64,000 bases of DNA from G963668655 sp963668655 (GTDB lineage: Bacteria > Myxococcota_A > SURF-8): positions 620,001 to 684,000 of the forward strand of contig CAXXPQ010000003.1 of NCBI GenBank assembly GCA_963668655.2, in the 5' to 3' direction. Under the pieces are notes generated by a model. It was not told the DNA's origin. It saw nothing but the letters and a program-made list of their open reading frames with translations, and made no database searches. The position numbers were made by a program, and so were the translations under genes. Of this stretch, positions 45,194 to 54,009 are shown piece after piece. Numbering within the stretch: position 1 is the first letter of the stretch; each line of letters starts with the position of its first letter.

Positions 45194-45793
45194 CTATTCG
45201 CCGATTTTAAGGAAATCTTTTCGGGTAAACAACGGCGTCAGGAGAACATCCCTGGCCGCGATGTTCTCCGCGCCGCCTTCCATCCGATCCACCAGACAGA
45301 AGACATCCGTTACGACCAGTCCTTCCTTCCGGCAGGCCTCGATGGCGCGGATGGTGGAGCCGCCGGTGGTGACGACATCCTCCAGCAGAATCACGTGAGC
45401 GCCTTCCTTCAACGAGCCGTTGCCCTCCAACTGCTTTCCCGTGCCGTGTCCCTTCGGTTCCTTGCGGATCAGGAAGCCGCCGATGGGATTGGATTCGAGA
45501 TAGCTGGTGACGCTGGTAGCCGTGACCAGCGGATCGGCCCCCATGGTCATTCCGCCAACGGCATCGGGGTTCTTGCCCATGTGCTCGATCCATCGATAGA
45601 AAATCTGGCCGATCAGATAGGCGCCCTCGGCGTTCAGGGAGGTCTGCCGACAGTCGATGTAGAAATTGCTGATCTTGCCGGAGGCCAGTTTGACCTCTCC
45701 CTCGATGTAGGATTTTTCCTTCAGCAATTCCAGAAGGCGCGCCCGTTGATCGGGGTGGGTCCACTTCTCGATCGGATATGGCAATGGTGTCAT
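45194..45793 (-). CDS. pyrE: orotate phosphoribosyltransferase
   Basis: Cytoplasmic enzyme of de novo pyrimidine synthesis that joins orotate and PRPP to make OMP. The PRPP-binding motif VILLEDVVTTGGST, the catalytic-loop region RKEPKGHGTGKQLEG (with Lys and His), and SGKISNFYIDCRQ are present. The 199-residue length is normal. I chose ATG 45793; a longer in-frame extension to 45859 is not supported. It follows the DUF4412-like gene by 58 bp on the same strand. Confidence 0.9.
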   Translation of the reverse strand: MTPLPYPIEKWTHPDQRARLLELLKEKSYIEGEVKLASGKISNFYIDCRQTSLNAEGAYLIGQIFYRWIEHMGKNPDAVGGMTMGADPLVTATSVTSYLESNPIGGFLIRKEPKGHGTGKQLEGNGSLKEGAHVILLEDVVTTGGSTIRAIEACRKEGLVVTDVFCLVDRMEGGAENIAARDVLLTPLFTRKDFLKIGE

Positions 45794-45851
45794 GGAATCG
45801 TTTCCCGGTAAAATTCCTGTTGAAATGGACCGATGAATACCTTGCCGAGTC

Positions 45852-46637
45852 TCAGCCACGCGGCGGCGAAGGCGGCGTGGGCGGCGTGGGCGGCGTGGGC
45901 GGCTTCGGAGGTTGATTCGGCGACTGGGGAGCGCCCGGCATCATGGGCATTTCCTTTTTTCCGTAATCCGCCGGAGGCGTAAACGCCTGATCCGGAACGG
46001 GGGTCTCCGAAACGCTCAAAATCGTGGAGGTGTTCGTCTGGCCCCGGGGATCCTTGGTAATCACCTGAATCGGAAGGCCGAACTTCACCACCTGCTTGAA
46101 GATCTCTCCCATGTTCAGCGTCGTTCCGGATTTCTGCTCGCCGCTGATTTCGTAGAATTTCTCGTAGGCCGTGAGAAGATCCTTGTTACGCAGAGAGGGC
46201 GCGGCCCAGACCTCGGAATAGGGCTTTCCGTCCTGCATCACGATGATCTTGATGCAGTCGAATCCGCTGACCTTCTTCTTTTCGTCCGAGTTCTTCACCT
46301 CGATTTTGGGCTTGGGCTTTCCCGCCCGCATCTGCTGCATCAGATTGTTCATCATGGACGTCATTTGCGCGATTTCCATCTCCATGAACATTTTTCCGGC
46401 GTGCATGACCATGTACATCTTCCCGGTGCCGAGATTCATGATGACGGAAGACTGCATCTGGGTATTGTCCACGCGAACCTTGTTTTTCTCGAAACTCAGT
46501 TTGCTCTGCATGGTCATGTTCATGGCGGCCACCTTCTGTTCCTGCTGAATCACCCAGCCGGCGAAAGCCGGATGCGCGCAAAGAAGCAGGGAAAAAGCCG
46601 CGGCCAAGGATAAAACGGTCTTTTTGGAAAATGCCAT
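45852..46637 (-). CDS. DUF4412-like secreted protein with Pro-rich tail
   Basis: The 261-residue protein has a cleavable signal peptide (LLLCAHPAFA-GW, about residue 26). A Met-rich beta domain follows, of the DUF4412/LolA-like outer-membrane-lipoprotein-sorting style (MQSKLSFEKNKVRVDNTQMQSSVIMNLGTGKMYMVMHAGKMF). The C-terminus is a PPTPPTPPTPP repeat (DNA about 45855-45905). Function is unknown; periplasmic location is inferred. ATG 46637 follows GGAGGG. The exbB-exbD pair lies just upstream, so the proteins may be linked functionally. Confidence 0.65.
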   Translation of the reverse strand: MAFSKKTVLSLAAAFSLLLCAHPAFAGWVIQQEQKVAAMNMTMQSKLSFEKNKVRVDNTQMQSSVIMNLGTGKMYMVMHAGKMFMEMEIAQMTSMMNNLMQQMRAGKPKPKIEVKNSDEKKKVSGFDCIKIIVMQDGKPYSEVWAAPSLRNKDLLTAYEKFYEISGEQKSGTTLNMGEIFKQVVKFGLPIQVITKDPRGQTNTSTILSVSETPVPDQAFTPPADYGKKEMPMMPGAPQSPNQPPKPPTPPTPPTPPSPPRG

Positions 46638-46735
46638 TCGAGCCCTCCAGACGTTATGGATCGCTTTCATATCTCGATATCAAGTCGCGCCATCATAGGC
46701 GATGGCACGGGAAAAAGGAAGAAATCATTGGTGCT

Positions 46736-47263
46736 TCATTCCTCTTTTTCCTCGTTTTTCGCTGCCTGCGCCTCCTCGGCGGCCGCTTCCGGGTCCACGT
46801 TGAAAGCGTATTTCAGAATGCCGACCTTGCGGGCCTCATCGATGAAGTGAATCACCCGTCCGTGGGTGACGAGAGCGTCCGCCTGGATCACCATGGTCAG
46901 CTCGTTGCGCGCCGCGTTCTCCAAGGCCGCATCGCCGGGCGTCTTGCCCTCCTTCTGGAGATTCGTCCGCTTTTCCTCGACGTAGTGGTCGAAAATTTTC
47001 TGGAACTCGGCCGATACTTCGGTTTCGTCGATTTTCTGTTCCCCGATGACGACCGTGCCGTCCTTGCCCAAAAGCAGGGAAAATTGATTGCGTTCTTTCC
47101 GATCGCCCGTATCGGCCTTCGGCAGTTCCAGATCGATGGCGGGCTTGACGATGAAATTCGCCGTCACCATAAAAATAATCAACAGCACCAGAACGATGTC
47201 CACCAACGGGACAACGTTGATTTCCGTAAGCATATCGTCCTGGTTTTGCGGTCCTCCGGCCAT
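46736..47263 (-). CDS. exbD: ExbD/TolR-family biopolymer transport protein
   Basis: The 175-residue inner-membrane protein has one TM helix (about 17-36) with the essential proton-channel Asp in VPLVDIVLVLLIIFMVTANF. A periplasmic domain of about 120 residues follows, with an acidic C-terminal tail. It couples the proton gradient to an outer-membrane process together with ExbB. The internal linker NQFSLLLGKDGTVVIGEQK is normal. The start lies 9 bp after the exbB stop. No tonB or tolA is in the window, so the energised partner is unknown. Confidence 0.9.
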   Translation of the reverse strand: MAGGPQNQDDMLTEINVVPLVDIVLVLLIIFMVTANFIVKPAIDLELPKADTGDRKERNQFSLLLGKDGTVVIGEQKIDETEVSAEFQKIFDHYVEEKRTNLQKEGKTPGDAALENAARNELTMVIQADALVTHGRVIHFIDEARKVGILKYAFNVDPEAAAEEAQAAKNEEKEE

Positions 47264-47272
47264 GCTCGCCTC

Positions 47273-47926
47273 CTATTCGCCACCGGTTTCCGATGGCCTC
47301 GGAAGGGCCTGCCGTTCGTCGATGAAAGCCAGAAGAACCCGCTGGATCTGGGCGATATTGCTGAGGATCCGCTTCTGCCGGTTCTTGAAGTAGTTGAAGA
47401 AGATGACGGCGGGAATGGCCACCAACAGGCCCACGGCCGTGGCCACCAGCGCCTCCGCGATGCCCGCCATGACCACGGACGGTCCGCCCTGACTGTCGAA
47501 GGCCAGATCGTGGAAGGCCTTGATGATGCCGAGCACGGTGCCCAGAAGACCGATGAACGGGGCGTTGGATCCGATGGTTCCCAGGATAATGAGCCAGCGG
47601 TCCAGATCCTGCTGCTGCTTCATGGCCATGGACTCCATGAGTTCCGCGGCCACCTTGGAGCCTTTGTCGAAGTTCATCAGACCTTCCCGCGCCACGGCGG
47701 CTTCGGCGGCCAGCATTCCCTCAGTGATCTTGACGGCGGCTTCCGTCTCTCCGCCGTTGAGATGCTCCACCAGTTTGGAGGAAAACAAAGGGACATCCAG
47801 CCCGCGACGTACATAATATACCACCCGCTCCAGCACAACGGCAATGGACAGCAGGCTAAGGAAAATCAGGATGTAAAGAATCGGTTCGCCACCGATAAGA
47901 GCCAAGTTCAGCAGACGATCTACCAT
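47273..47926 (-). CDS. exbB: MotA/TolQ/ExbB-family proton channel
   Basis: The 217-residue inner-membrane channel forms a pentamer around ExbD. Three membrane helices are expected: at about 15-35 (GEPILYILIFLSLLSIAVVLERVVYY) and two in the conserved block at about 110-185. Here GTIGSNAPFIGLLGTVLGIIKAF and GIAEALVATAVGLLVAIPAVIFFNYF are the family hallmarks. ATG 47926 follows AGAGGAA; a longer in-frame extension lacks support. It is the first gene of an exbB-exbD pair. Confidence 0.9.
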   Translation of the reverse strand: MVDRLLNLALIGGEPILYILIFLSLLSIAVVLERVVYYVRRGLDVPLFSSKLVEHLNGGETEAAVKITEGMLAAEAAVAREGLMNFDKGSKVAAELMESMAMKQQQDLDRWLIILGTIGSNAPFIGLLGTVLGIIKAFHDLAFDSQGGPSVVMAGIAEALVATAVGLLVAIPAVIFFNYFKNRQKRILSNIAQIQRVLLAFIDERQALPRPSETGGE

Positions 47927-48155
47927 GCGGTTCCTCTTCCGTTTATCAGATTCGTAATATGGGCCGCCGGGCGGCGAATCGAGCCGGTGAGCGGGCGTCC
48001 TTGGCGTCGGGTTGACACCTGAATGCGCGAGGGCCAGCCTCCGGGCAAGCAAATTAGCAGAATTTCCTTTTTCGGTCAACTGCATTTCATTCTTTGTCAG
48101 TGGAAATGTCCATGTTGACTAACGGGCCGGATTTCTTGATGTTTTGATCGAATCC

Positions 48156-48185
48156 TTGACCCTTCGGCAGGCTTTACGCTATAAC
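48156..48185 (+). promoter_or_regulatory. promoter for lipoprotein 48239
   Basis: TTGACC (48156-48161), 18-bp spacer, TATAAC (48180-48185). A leader of about 45 nt follows. Confidence 0.65.
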
Positions 48186-48238
48186 GTTTCCACTGAAATT
48201 CCGTTAGAATACGACGAACATGCAGAGGAAGGTCTATC

Positions 48239-48964
48239 ATGCGAAACATCGGTTTGATTCTTGCGTTCTTCTTGCTCGCCTCGATGTGGATGTTGGGATG
48301 CACCGCCGACCGGATCGCCGTTCCCGTGGTTACGGGTATTTCTCCCGTTCATTCCGCCGTTCAGCAGGAAGTCATCGCCCGTTCGGTGGAAATGGCCGTA
48401 CAGAAGATGGAATTCACGGGACTGACCGGCCATTCGGCCTATTGCGAAATCAACGGGGTTCTACCCCACGGAACGAACGACTTGCAGCAATTCATCCTTT
48501 CGGAAGTCGAAGGAAAACTTTCCAGAAACGGGGTGCTGATGATCCCCGATCCCCAGGATTATCCGAAGGCGGATTTCCGCTGCGTGGTGTCGGTGGCCTC
48601 GGCGGGCGCGGACGTCCGGGAAATCACCCAGACGCTTTCCAGCGGTCGGGTGGCCGCCAATGTTTTCCTTCAATTCCCAACCCTTTTCACGTCCTGGATC
48701 TGGTTGCCTATTTACATCACGGATCGCTATTACGTCGGCTCCGCTCGAATCCACGTGCATCTCATCGCCCAGCGGGATAAGAGTTCCCGCAAGATTTCCG
48801 GAGAGGGAAGCCATCGCGTGCAATTCGAGGGCGAGGGAGAAAAATATTATCCCCTCGTGGAAGGATCGGTCCTGATGCAACGAACGGAAATCGATCGGAA
48901 GTCACAACTTCTCGAAATCAAGGCGGAAAAGAAATCGGAGGAACCATCCGTTTCCGAACCGTAG
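48239..48964 (+). CDS. lipoprotein, function unknown
   Basis: A 241-residue product with signal peptide and lipobox (MWMLGC, Cys 21). Unlike other lipoproteins here it has no DGD tether. The mature part alternates beta strands and helices, with segments ISPVHSAVQQEVIARSVEMAVQKM and DYPKADFRCVVSVASAGADVREI. It may be related to small periplasmic assembly or secretion lipoproteins, but no family is recognisable. AGAGGAAGG precedes ATG 48239. The PQQ-propeller lipoprotein begins 56 bp downstream and may share the transcript. Confidence 0.7.
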   Translation: MRNIGLILAFFLLASMWMLGCTADRIAVPVVTGISPVHSAVQQEVIARSVEMAVQKMEFTGLTGHSAYCEINGVLPHGTNDLQQFILSEVEGKLSRNGVLMIPDPQDYPKADFRCVVSVASAGADVREITQTLSSGRVAANVFLQFPTLFTSWIWLPIYITDRYYVGSARIHVHLIAQRDKSSRKISGEGSHRVQFEGEGEKYYPLVEGSVLMQRTEIDRKSQLLEIKAEKKSEEPSVSEP

Positions 48965-49020
48965 TTTCCCGAATTCCCGGATCGACTTTCAATCGTCAGT
49001 TCCCACGAAGGGAAAAGTCC

Positions 49021-51681
49021 ATGCAAAGAAATGAAAGCGTCTCGAAACGCACGGCCCGATTTCCTTTTCTTGTTGCGCTCCTGATACTGTGGCTGGCCGC
49101 CCTGCCCGGCTGCTCGTCGGATTCCAACGACGACTCGGATGGGGACATTTCTCCGGACGGCGACATGGACGGCGATACGGATGAAACAGCAGACGGCGAC
49201 ATGGACGGCGACATGGACGACGACGCCGTTTCCTGCACGCCGGACACGGACGCAACCTATGTCTACGACGCCCCGCTGGATCCGAAAAGCCCCTGGCCGA
49301 AGTTCCGTAGAGACGTGGCCCAGACCGGCGCCGCGCCGTTTTCCCTCTGCGACGACGGCTCGGATTTCTGGACCTTCCGCACGGGCAAGGGCATTTTCTC
49401 GTCTCCCGTGGTGGGCGGCGACGGCACCGTCTACATCGGCTCGGCCGACCGGAATTTCTACGCCCTGAATTCGGACGGTACGGAACGCTGGCGTTTCGAG
49501 ACGGGCGAGATCATCGACTCCTCGGCCCTTCTGGACGACCAGGGCCGGGTGTATTTCGGTTCCGGAGATGGCCATCTCTACGCCCTGGACGCCCAAACCG
49601 GCGCACAGGTCTGGTCGTTTCTGGCCGACGATCCGTCCGAGCGCAACGCCTTCATCCGCTGGTTCGAGGGCAACGTGGCCATTCACCCCAACGGAAACCT
49701 CATCCTGGGCAACGACAACTGGTTCGTCTACGCCGTCGATCGCGACGACGGAACCATGAAGTGGCGTTTCGCCACGCCGGATCAGACCTGGGCCCTGCCC
49801 GCCATCGACGCGGCCACCGGAAACATCTTCATCGGAAACAACAACACGCTTTATCCGGAAACCCTGGGAAACGTCTTCGCCGTCTCGTCCCGAGGGCAAC
49901 TGCTCTGGCAGACCGGCACCCTGGCCACCATCGCCGCGAGCCCACTGCTGCTGGACGGGCGGCTGATTCTGAGTTCCTTCGACGGCTTCGTACGCAGCCT
50001 GGACACGACGGACGGTTCCGAATCGTGGAACCTCGGCACGCGCGACCACGTTTATTCCAGCGCAGCCCGGCATCCGGACGGCTTCGTCGTCGTTCCCTCC
50101 GCGGACGGCACCGTCTATGCCATCGATCCTTCGGACGGCCACACGTTGTGGGCCTTCGACTGGAAAAACCCCATCCGTTCCTCCCCGGCCATCGACGCGG
50201 ACGGAAACATCTACATGGGCACGGGCGACGGCAGCCTGCTGGTGCTCAACGGCGACGGAACCCTGCGATGGACCTTGCGGCTGATCCACGAGGATCGCGA
50301 CGACGTGAACGGCTCTCCGGCGCTGGGCCGCACGGCCATCTACATCGCGGGAGAAAGCGGCGAGATCTTCGGAATTCCCTTCGACTTCTGCCTGCGGGCA
50401 AGCGAAGCGGACAACCCGGACTGCCGGGTGGGCGGCGCGGAACCCCTGGACGACGACGGCATCTTCGTCCTGGTCAATACGCGCTACGGCTCCACGTTAT
50501 CGGAACCGCCCGAGGAAATCGCCGCCCACGATCCCCTGGCCTTCTCCCTCATGCTGCGCGAAGGCGGCGATACGGTGCTGTCGCTGATCGACAACATCAC
50601 GCTTTCGGTCGTCGCCGCGCCCGAAGTTCCCTTGGAAGTAACGGTTTCCGCCGCGCGGAATTTCTTTACGGTCTACCCGCAGACGCCCTTTACGGCGGAT
50701 GAGAATGGAAACGTCACGCTGACGATCCGTGGAAAAGCGCTCGTCGATCCGGAGCGCACCGGCCTGCGTTTCGAGGGCGGCACGGACGGGGGCGATTATG
50801 AACAGTCGTTTACGTTCAAGCTTCAAGAGGGGCGCACGGGTTCGCTGCCGCTTCCCATTCCCTCCGCTCCCGGCGACGCGGCGGGCGTGTGGCACATGTC
50901 CCGGCTATCGGCCCCGCTTCCCAGCCTGCTGGCCTCCTACAACCAGATCGGCTTCGACTCTCACCATTTCCTCATCGGCCTGGTGGAAGGCAACGAACAG
51001 CAGGCCATCGCCTACGGCGTGGAAGTGCTGCCCGAATCGGACGACGGCCTTTTGCCCATCCCGGATACTTCCGCCATCATGGTCTTCGAAGTAAGCTACG
51101 ATCAGGGCCGTATCCGTTTCGAGAACAACAAGGGCTTCACCATGGGGATACAGGGAACCACCATTCCCTTCAACCTGTTCCGCATGACCGGAAGCATGGA
51201 CGAAAACGGCGCGGTCCCCGAAAGCCTGACCGTCCAGGCCGTAAGCGTCTGCGGAGACATTCCCCTTTACGGTGCTTTTTTACAGAGTTTCGGCTTCTGC
51301 CATCCGGAAACGGACCTTTTGCTGGCCTGGGGCGCGGTGCTCCTGGATCCGTGGCAAACCGGCTCTCAGAGCGCTCCAAACGGCGTGGGAACCCCGACCT
51401 TCGCCGCCACGCACGAGGAAGTTTCGGTGACTTTGACCGACAGTACGCTGCTTGGCGAGGATCATTCTTACGGCATTCTGCTGGTGAACGCCGAGGACGA
51501 ATCCTCCGTCGTTCTTGACTACGGCGCCGCCCTGGAACGCTTGACGGACAACAGCGGCGTCCTGACCTCCGTGACCTTGAGTTTCAACCGGGCGGACGTT
51601 CCGACCCAGGTGCGGGCCTACCTGATGGTGGACACCTATCCGGCGGCGGTGGAGACGCTGACGATTCCCGACGCACCGTAG
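49021..51681 (+). CDS. DGD-tether lipoprotein with PQQ-like beta-propeller
   Basis: An 886-residue lipoprotein. Signal peptide and lipobox (LPGC, Cys 31) precede an acidic DGD/DGDMDGD tether (about 35-70). Residues about 90-450 form a PQQ-enzyme-repeat beta-propeller with repeated blades (VVGGDGTVYIGSADRNFYALNSDG; LLDDQGRVYFGSGDGHLYALD; HPDGFVVVPSADGTVYAID; DADGNIYMGTGDGSLLVLN). The C-terminal 430 residues contain beta-rich regions without a recognisable family. This is not BamB; in such proteins the propeller usually is a scaffold. The location is extracytoplasmic. It starts 56 bp after the preceding lipoprotein gene. Confidence 0.8.
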   Translation: MQRNESVSKRTARFPFLVALLILWLAALPGCSSDSNDDSDGDISPDGDMDGDTDETADGDMDGDMDDDAVSCTPDTDATYVYDAPLDPKSPWPKFRRDVAQTGAAPFSLCDDGSDFWTFRTGKGIFSSPVVGGDGTVYIGSADRNFYALNSDGTERWRFETGEIIDSSALLDDQGRVYFGSGDGHLYALDAQTGAQVWSFLADDPSERNAFIRWFEGNVAIHPNGNLILGNDNWFVYAVDRDDGTMKWRFATPDQTWALPAIDAATGNIFIGNNNTLYPETLGNVFAVSSRGQLLWQTGTLATIAASPLLLDGRLILSSFDGFVRSLDTTDGSESWNLGTRDHVYSSAARHPDGFVVVPSADGTVYAIDPSDGHTLWAFDWKNPIRSSPAIDADGNIYMGTGDGSLLVLNGDGTLRWTLRLIHEDRDDVNGSPALGRTAIYIAGESGEIFGIPFDFCLRASEADNPDCRVGGAEPLDDDGIFVLVNTRYGSTLSEPPEEIAAHDPLAFSLMLREGGDTVLSLIDNITLSVVAAPEVPLEVTVSAARNFFTVYPQTPFTADENGNVTLTIRGKALVDPERTGLRFEGGTDGGDYEQSFTFKLQEGRTGSLPLPIPSAPGDAAGVWHMSRLSAPLPSLLASYNQIGFDSHHFLIGLVEGNEQQAIAYGVEVLPESDDGLLPIPDTSAIMVFEVSYDQGRIRFENNKGFTMGIQGTTIPFNLFRMTGSMDENGAVPESLTVQAVSVCGDIPLYGAFLQSFGFCHPETDLLLAWGAVLLDPWQTGSQSAPNGVGTPTFAATHEEVSVTLTDSTLLGEDHSYGILLVNAEDESSVVLDYGAALERLTDNSGVLTSVTLSFNRADVPTQVRAYLMVDTYPAAVETLTIPDAP

Positions 51682-51741
51682 CGCATCACCTCGAAACTTG
51701 CGGTATGGGGGGCGGCGGGAGCCCGCATCTCGTAAATTCGC

Positions 51742-52602
51742 TCAGGCGTTGATCGCCGCGATGGAGAGCACCGTCAGTCCGATCCCGGCCAGTCCCCAAC
51801 GCCCGATCCGTTCCCCAAACAGGAAGAACGCCAAGATCGAAACGAGCACCACAGTTCCCGCCGAAACCACGGGAAACACGATGAACGCCGGAAATTCCCT
51901 CAAAGCGGAGACGACGAAATAGGCCGCCAGCATATTGGGAACACCCAGGCCGAATCCCCACAAGAGATCCGGAATCCGGATTTTCGTCTTCCGTATCCAG
52001 GCCGCCAGGATGAAGACACCGAGCGCGACGAGAAACAGAAAGGCCAGGAAAAACGGCTTTTCTCCGGCACGGCCGAGTTCCTCGAACATCCGCAGGGAAA
52101 GATCGGCCAGTCCGAAGCACAGGAGAAACCCCAACGAGGAAACGACCACGGTTAGGCGGGATTCCTCTTTTTTCTTCGCCGCTTCTCCGCCCCGCAGGTG
52201 CAGGCTCAACAACACGGCCGCGCAGAACGCCCCGGCCAGCCCCAGATATTGAAGTACGGTCGGTGTTTCACCAAGGAAAGCAATGCTGGCCAGGATGGGG
52301 ACAATGGCGGATAACCGCATGAGAATCACGGGAAGGGCCATGCCTCTTTTCCGCACGGCCACGGTCATCAGAAAAAAGTTGCCGGCGAATACCAGGCCCC
52401 CCGCCGTTCCGAGGATAAGCGAAGGCGTGGATAAACGCCAGAACGCCCCATCCTCGAAAACAACGAACATGAAACTGATGAGAACCGCAACGATGTAATT
52501 CCCAAGCAGAAGCGTGATCTTCTCGGAGACTCGCCCTTCGGCCAGTTTGAATACCAGCCCGATGGCCGTTGTCGAAAGCACGGCGAGAACGATGAGCAGC
52601 AC
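51742..52602 (-). CDS. EamA/DMT-family transporter
   Basis: A 286-residue inner-membrane protein with about ten helices in two EamA repeats, typical of drug/metabolite transporters. Examples are VLLIVLAVLSTTAIGLVFKLAEGRVSEK at the start and VFPVVSAGTVVLVSILAFFLFGERIGRWGLAGIGLTVLSIAA at the end. Members export or import small metabolites; the substrate is unknown. I chose GTG 52602, preceded by GAGGGAGA at 7 nt, over an ATG at 52644 that lacks a ribosome site. A terminator at 52655 separates it from the qmo genes upstream. Confidence 0.8.
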   Translation of the reverse strand: MLLIVLAVLSTTAIGLVFKLAEGRVSEKITLLLGNYIVAVLISFMFVVFEDGAFWRLSTPSLILGTAGGLVFAGNFFLMTVAVRKRGMALPVILMRLSAIVPILASIAFLGETPTVLQYLGLAGAFCAAVLLSLHLRGGEAAKKKEESRLTVVVSSLGFLLCFGLADLSLRMFEELGRAGEKPFFLAFLFLVALGVFILAAWIRKTKIRIPDLLWGFGLGVPNMLAAYFVVSALREFPAFIVFPVVSAGTVVLVSILAFFLFGERIGRWGLAGIGLTVLSIAAINA

Positions 52603-52654
52603 GGTCGAATCTCCCTCGGTCACACAAGAAGGCGATGTACACATGCAGGAAATG

Positions 52655-52690
52655 AAAAACGCCCGTGACCGCTTGCGTCGGCCACGGGCG
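52655..52690 (-). terminator. terminator of the qmo operon
   Basis: Stem CGCCCGTG (52690-52683 read on the minus strand) / CACGGGCG (52667-52660) followed by five T, about 27 nt after the HdrD-like stop. Confidence 0.75.
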
Positions 52691-52716
52691 CGTATCGGAA
52701 CGCGAACCGATCGATT

Positions 52717-53889
52717 CTACTCTTCGCCGACGGAGGCCGCCGCGACGAGTTCGGAAAGATCCTTGATCTGAAGGACTTCGTCCTTTTCCAGCGCCATGTT
52801 GGAGGCTTCCAGCATGATAACGCAGTACGGACAGGAGGTGGCCAGGATCTCCGCGTCCTTGTCCAGGGCTTCGTAAACGCGCAGGTCGCCGAAGCGGGCA
52901 CCGACTTCCGTCTCCATCCACACGCGTCCGCCGCCGCCGCCGCAACAGAGGCTGGCTTCGCGGACACGCTGCAACTCGGTCAGTTCCACGCCGGGCAGGC
53001 TCTGCGCGATCTCGCGCGGAGGCTCGTAAAGCTCCGAGTGACGGCCCAGGTAGCAGGGATCGTGAAAGGCGATCTTCTTGCCCAGATCGTTCTTCAGTTC
53101 CAGTTTGCCTTCCTTGATGAGATCGTTGATGATCTGGCTGTAATGAATCACTTCGTATTCGCCGCCCAGCTCAGGGTATTCCTTCTGGAAGGTCCAGAGG
53201 CAATGCGGGGAGGTGGTGATGATCTTTTTCACGCCCTTGGAATTGAACAGTTCCACGTTGGCCCCGGCGACTTCCTGGAAGACATCCTCGCCGCCGGTTT
53301 TGCGAATGGATTCGCCGCAGCAGTTCTCTTCCTCTCCGATCACGCCGAAGCTTACGCCGGCGGCGGTAAGCACGCGGGCGATGCTGCGCGCGATCTTCTG
53401 GCTGCGCTTGTCGTAGCAGGACGTGCAGCAGACGAACAGCAGGTATTCCGTCTCCTCGGTGTAGGCGGGAATATCCAACCCCTTGGCCCAGGCCATGCGG
53501 TCCTTGCGCGCGCCCTGCCAGGGATTGCCGTTGTCGTGCAACGATCCGGCGATGGGACGGATGCTCTTCGGCAGACCGCTGGTCTCCGCGATCAGTCCGC
53601 GCATGACGCGGATGTTTTCAATGGCGTTCACCTCGCGCGGGCAGCGGGACACGCAGATGCCGCAGGTGGTGCAGGCGTACAGAATGTCTTCCGTCTCATA
53701 GCCGTCCACGCCCATCTGCCCCATGTGTTGCAGCTTGCGATTGTTGAAGTGCTCGGAAATTTCGCCCTCGACGAGACGCCACGGACAGGCCGCCGTGCAC
53801 AAGCCGCACTGCATGCACTGGTACAAGGTCTTCGCGCCGGTCTCGACGATCGCCTCGGTTACTTCAGGAAATGGATTTTTCGGTTCCAT
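52717..53889 (-). CDS. HdrD-like (HdrC-HdrB fusion) Fe-S protein
   Basis: A 390-residue redox protein. The N-terminal ferredoxin-like part has two 4Fe-4S motifs (CMQCGLCTAACP and CTTCGICVSRCP). The rest holds two CCG domains of the heterodisulfide-reductase B type: NCCGESIRKTGG...PHCL and CYLGRHSELY...SLCCGGGGGR...SCPYC. The same architecture appears in HdrD, GlpC and LutA-like proteins. Here it lies 120 bp after qmoB, where QmoC is usual, so it probably takes electrons from QmoAB or passes them to a partner. No membrane cytochrome b subunit is encoded nearby. AAGGGAG precedes the ATG. Confidence 0.8.
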   Translation of the reverse strand: MEPKNPFPEVTEAIVETGAKTLYQCMQCGLCTAACPWRLVEGEISEHFNNRKLQHMGQMGVDGYETEDILYACTTCGICVSRCPREVNAIENIRVMRGLIAETSGLPKSIRPIAGSLHDNGNPWQGARKDRMAWAKGLDIPAYTEETEYLLFVCCTSCYDKRSQKIARSIARVLTAAGVSFGVIGEEENCCGESIRKTGGEDVFQEVAGANVELFNSKGVKKIITTSPHCLWTFQKEYPELGGEYEVIHYSQIINDLIKEGKLELKNDLGKKIAFHDPCYLGRHSELYEPPREIAQSLPGVELTELQRVREASLCCGGGGGRVWMETEVGARFGDLRVYEALDKDAEILATSCPYCVIMLEASNMALEKDEVLQIKDLSELVAAASVGEE

Positions 53890-54009
53890 GTTATGCTCCC
53901 TTGCATATCAAAAACGTCGATTATCACTGGGCGGCCCGAGTGTAACCGAATGGCGGATGTCGATCCATGACGTACATCCTATCATCCGGATTTTCCCGGG
54001 CGACCGGCG

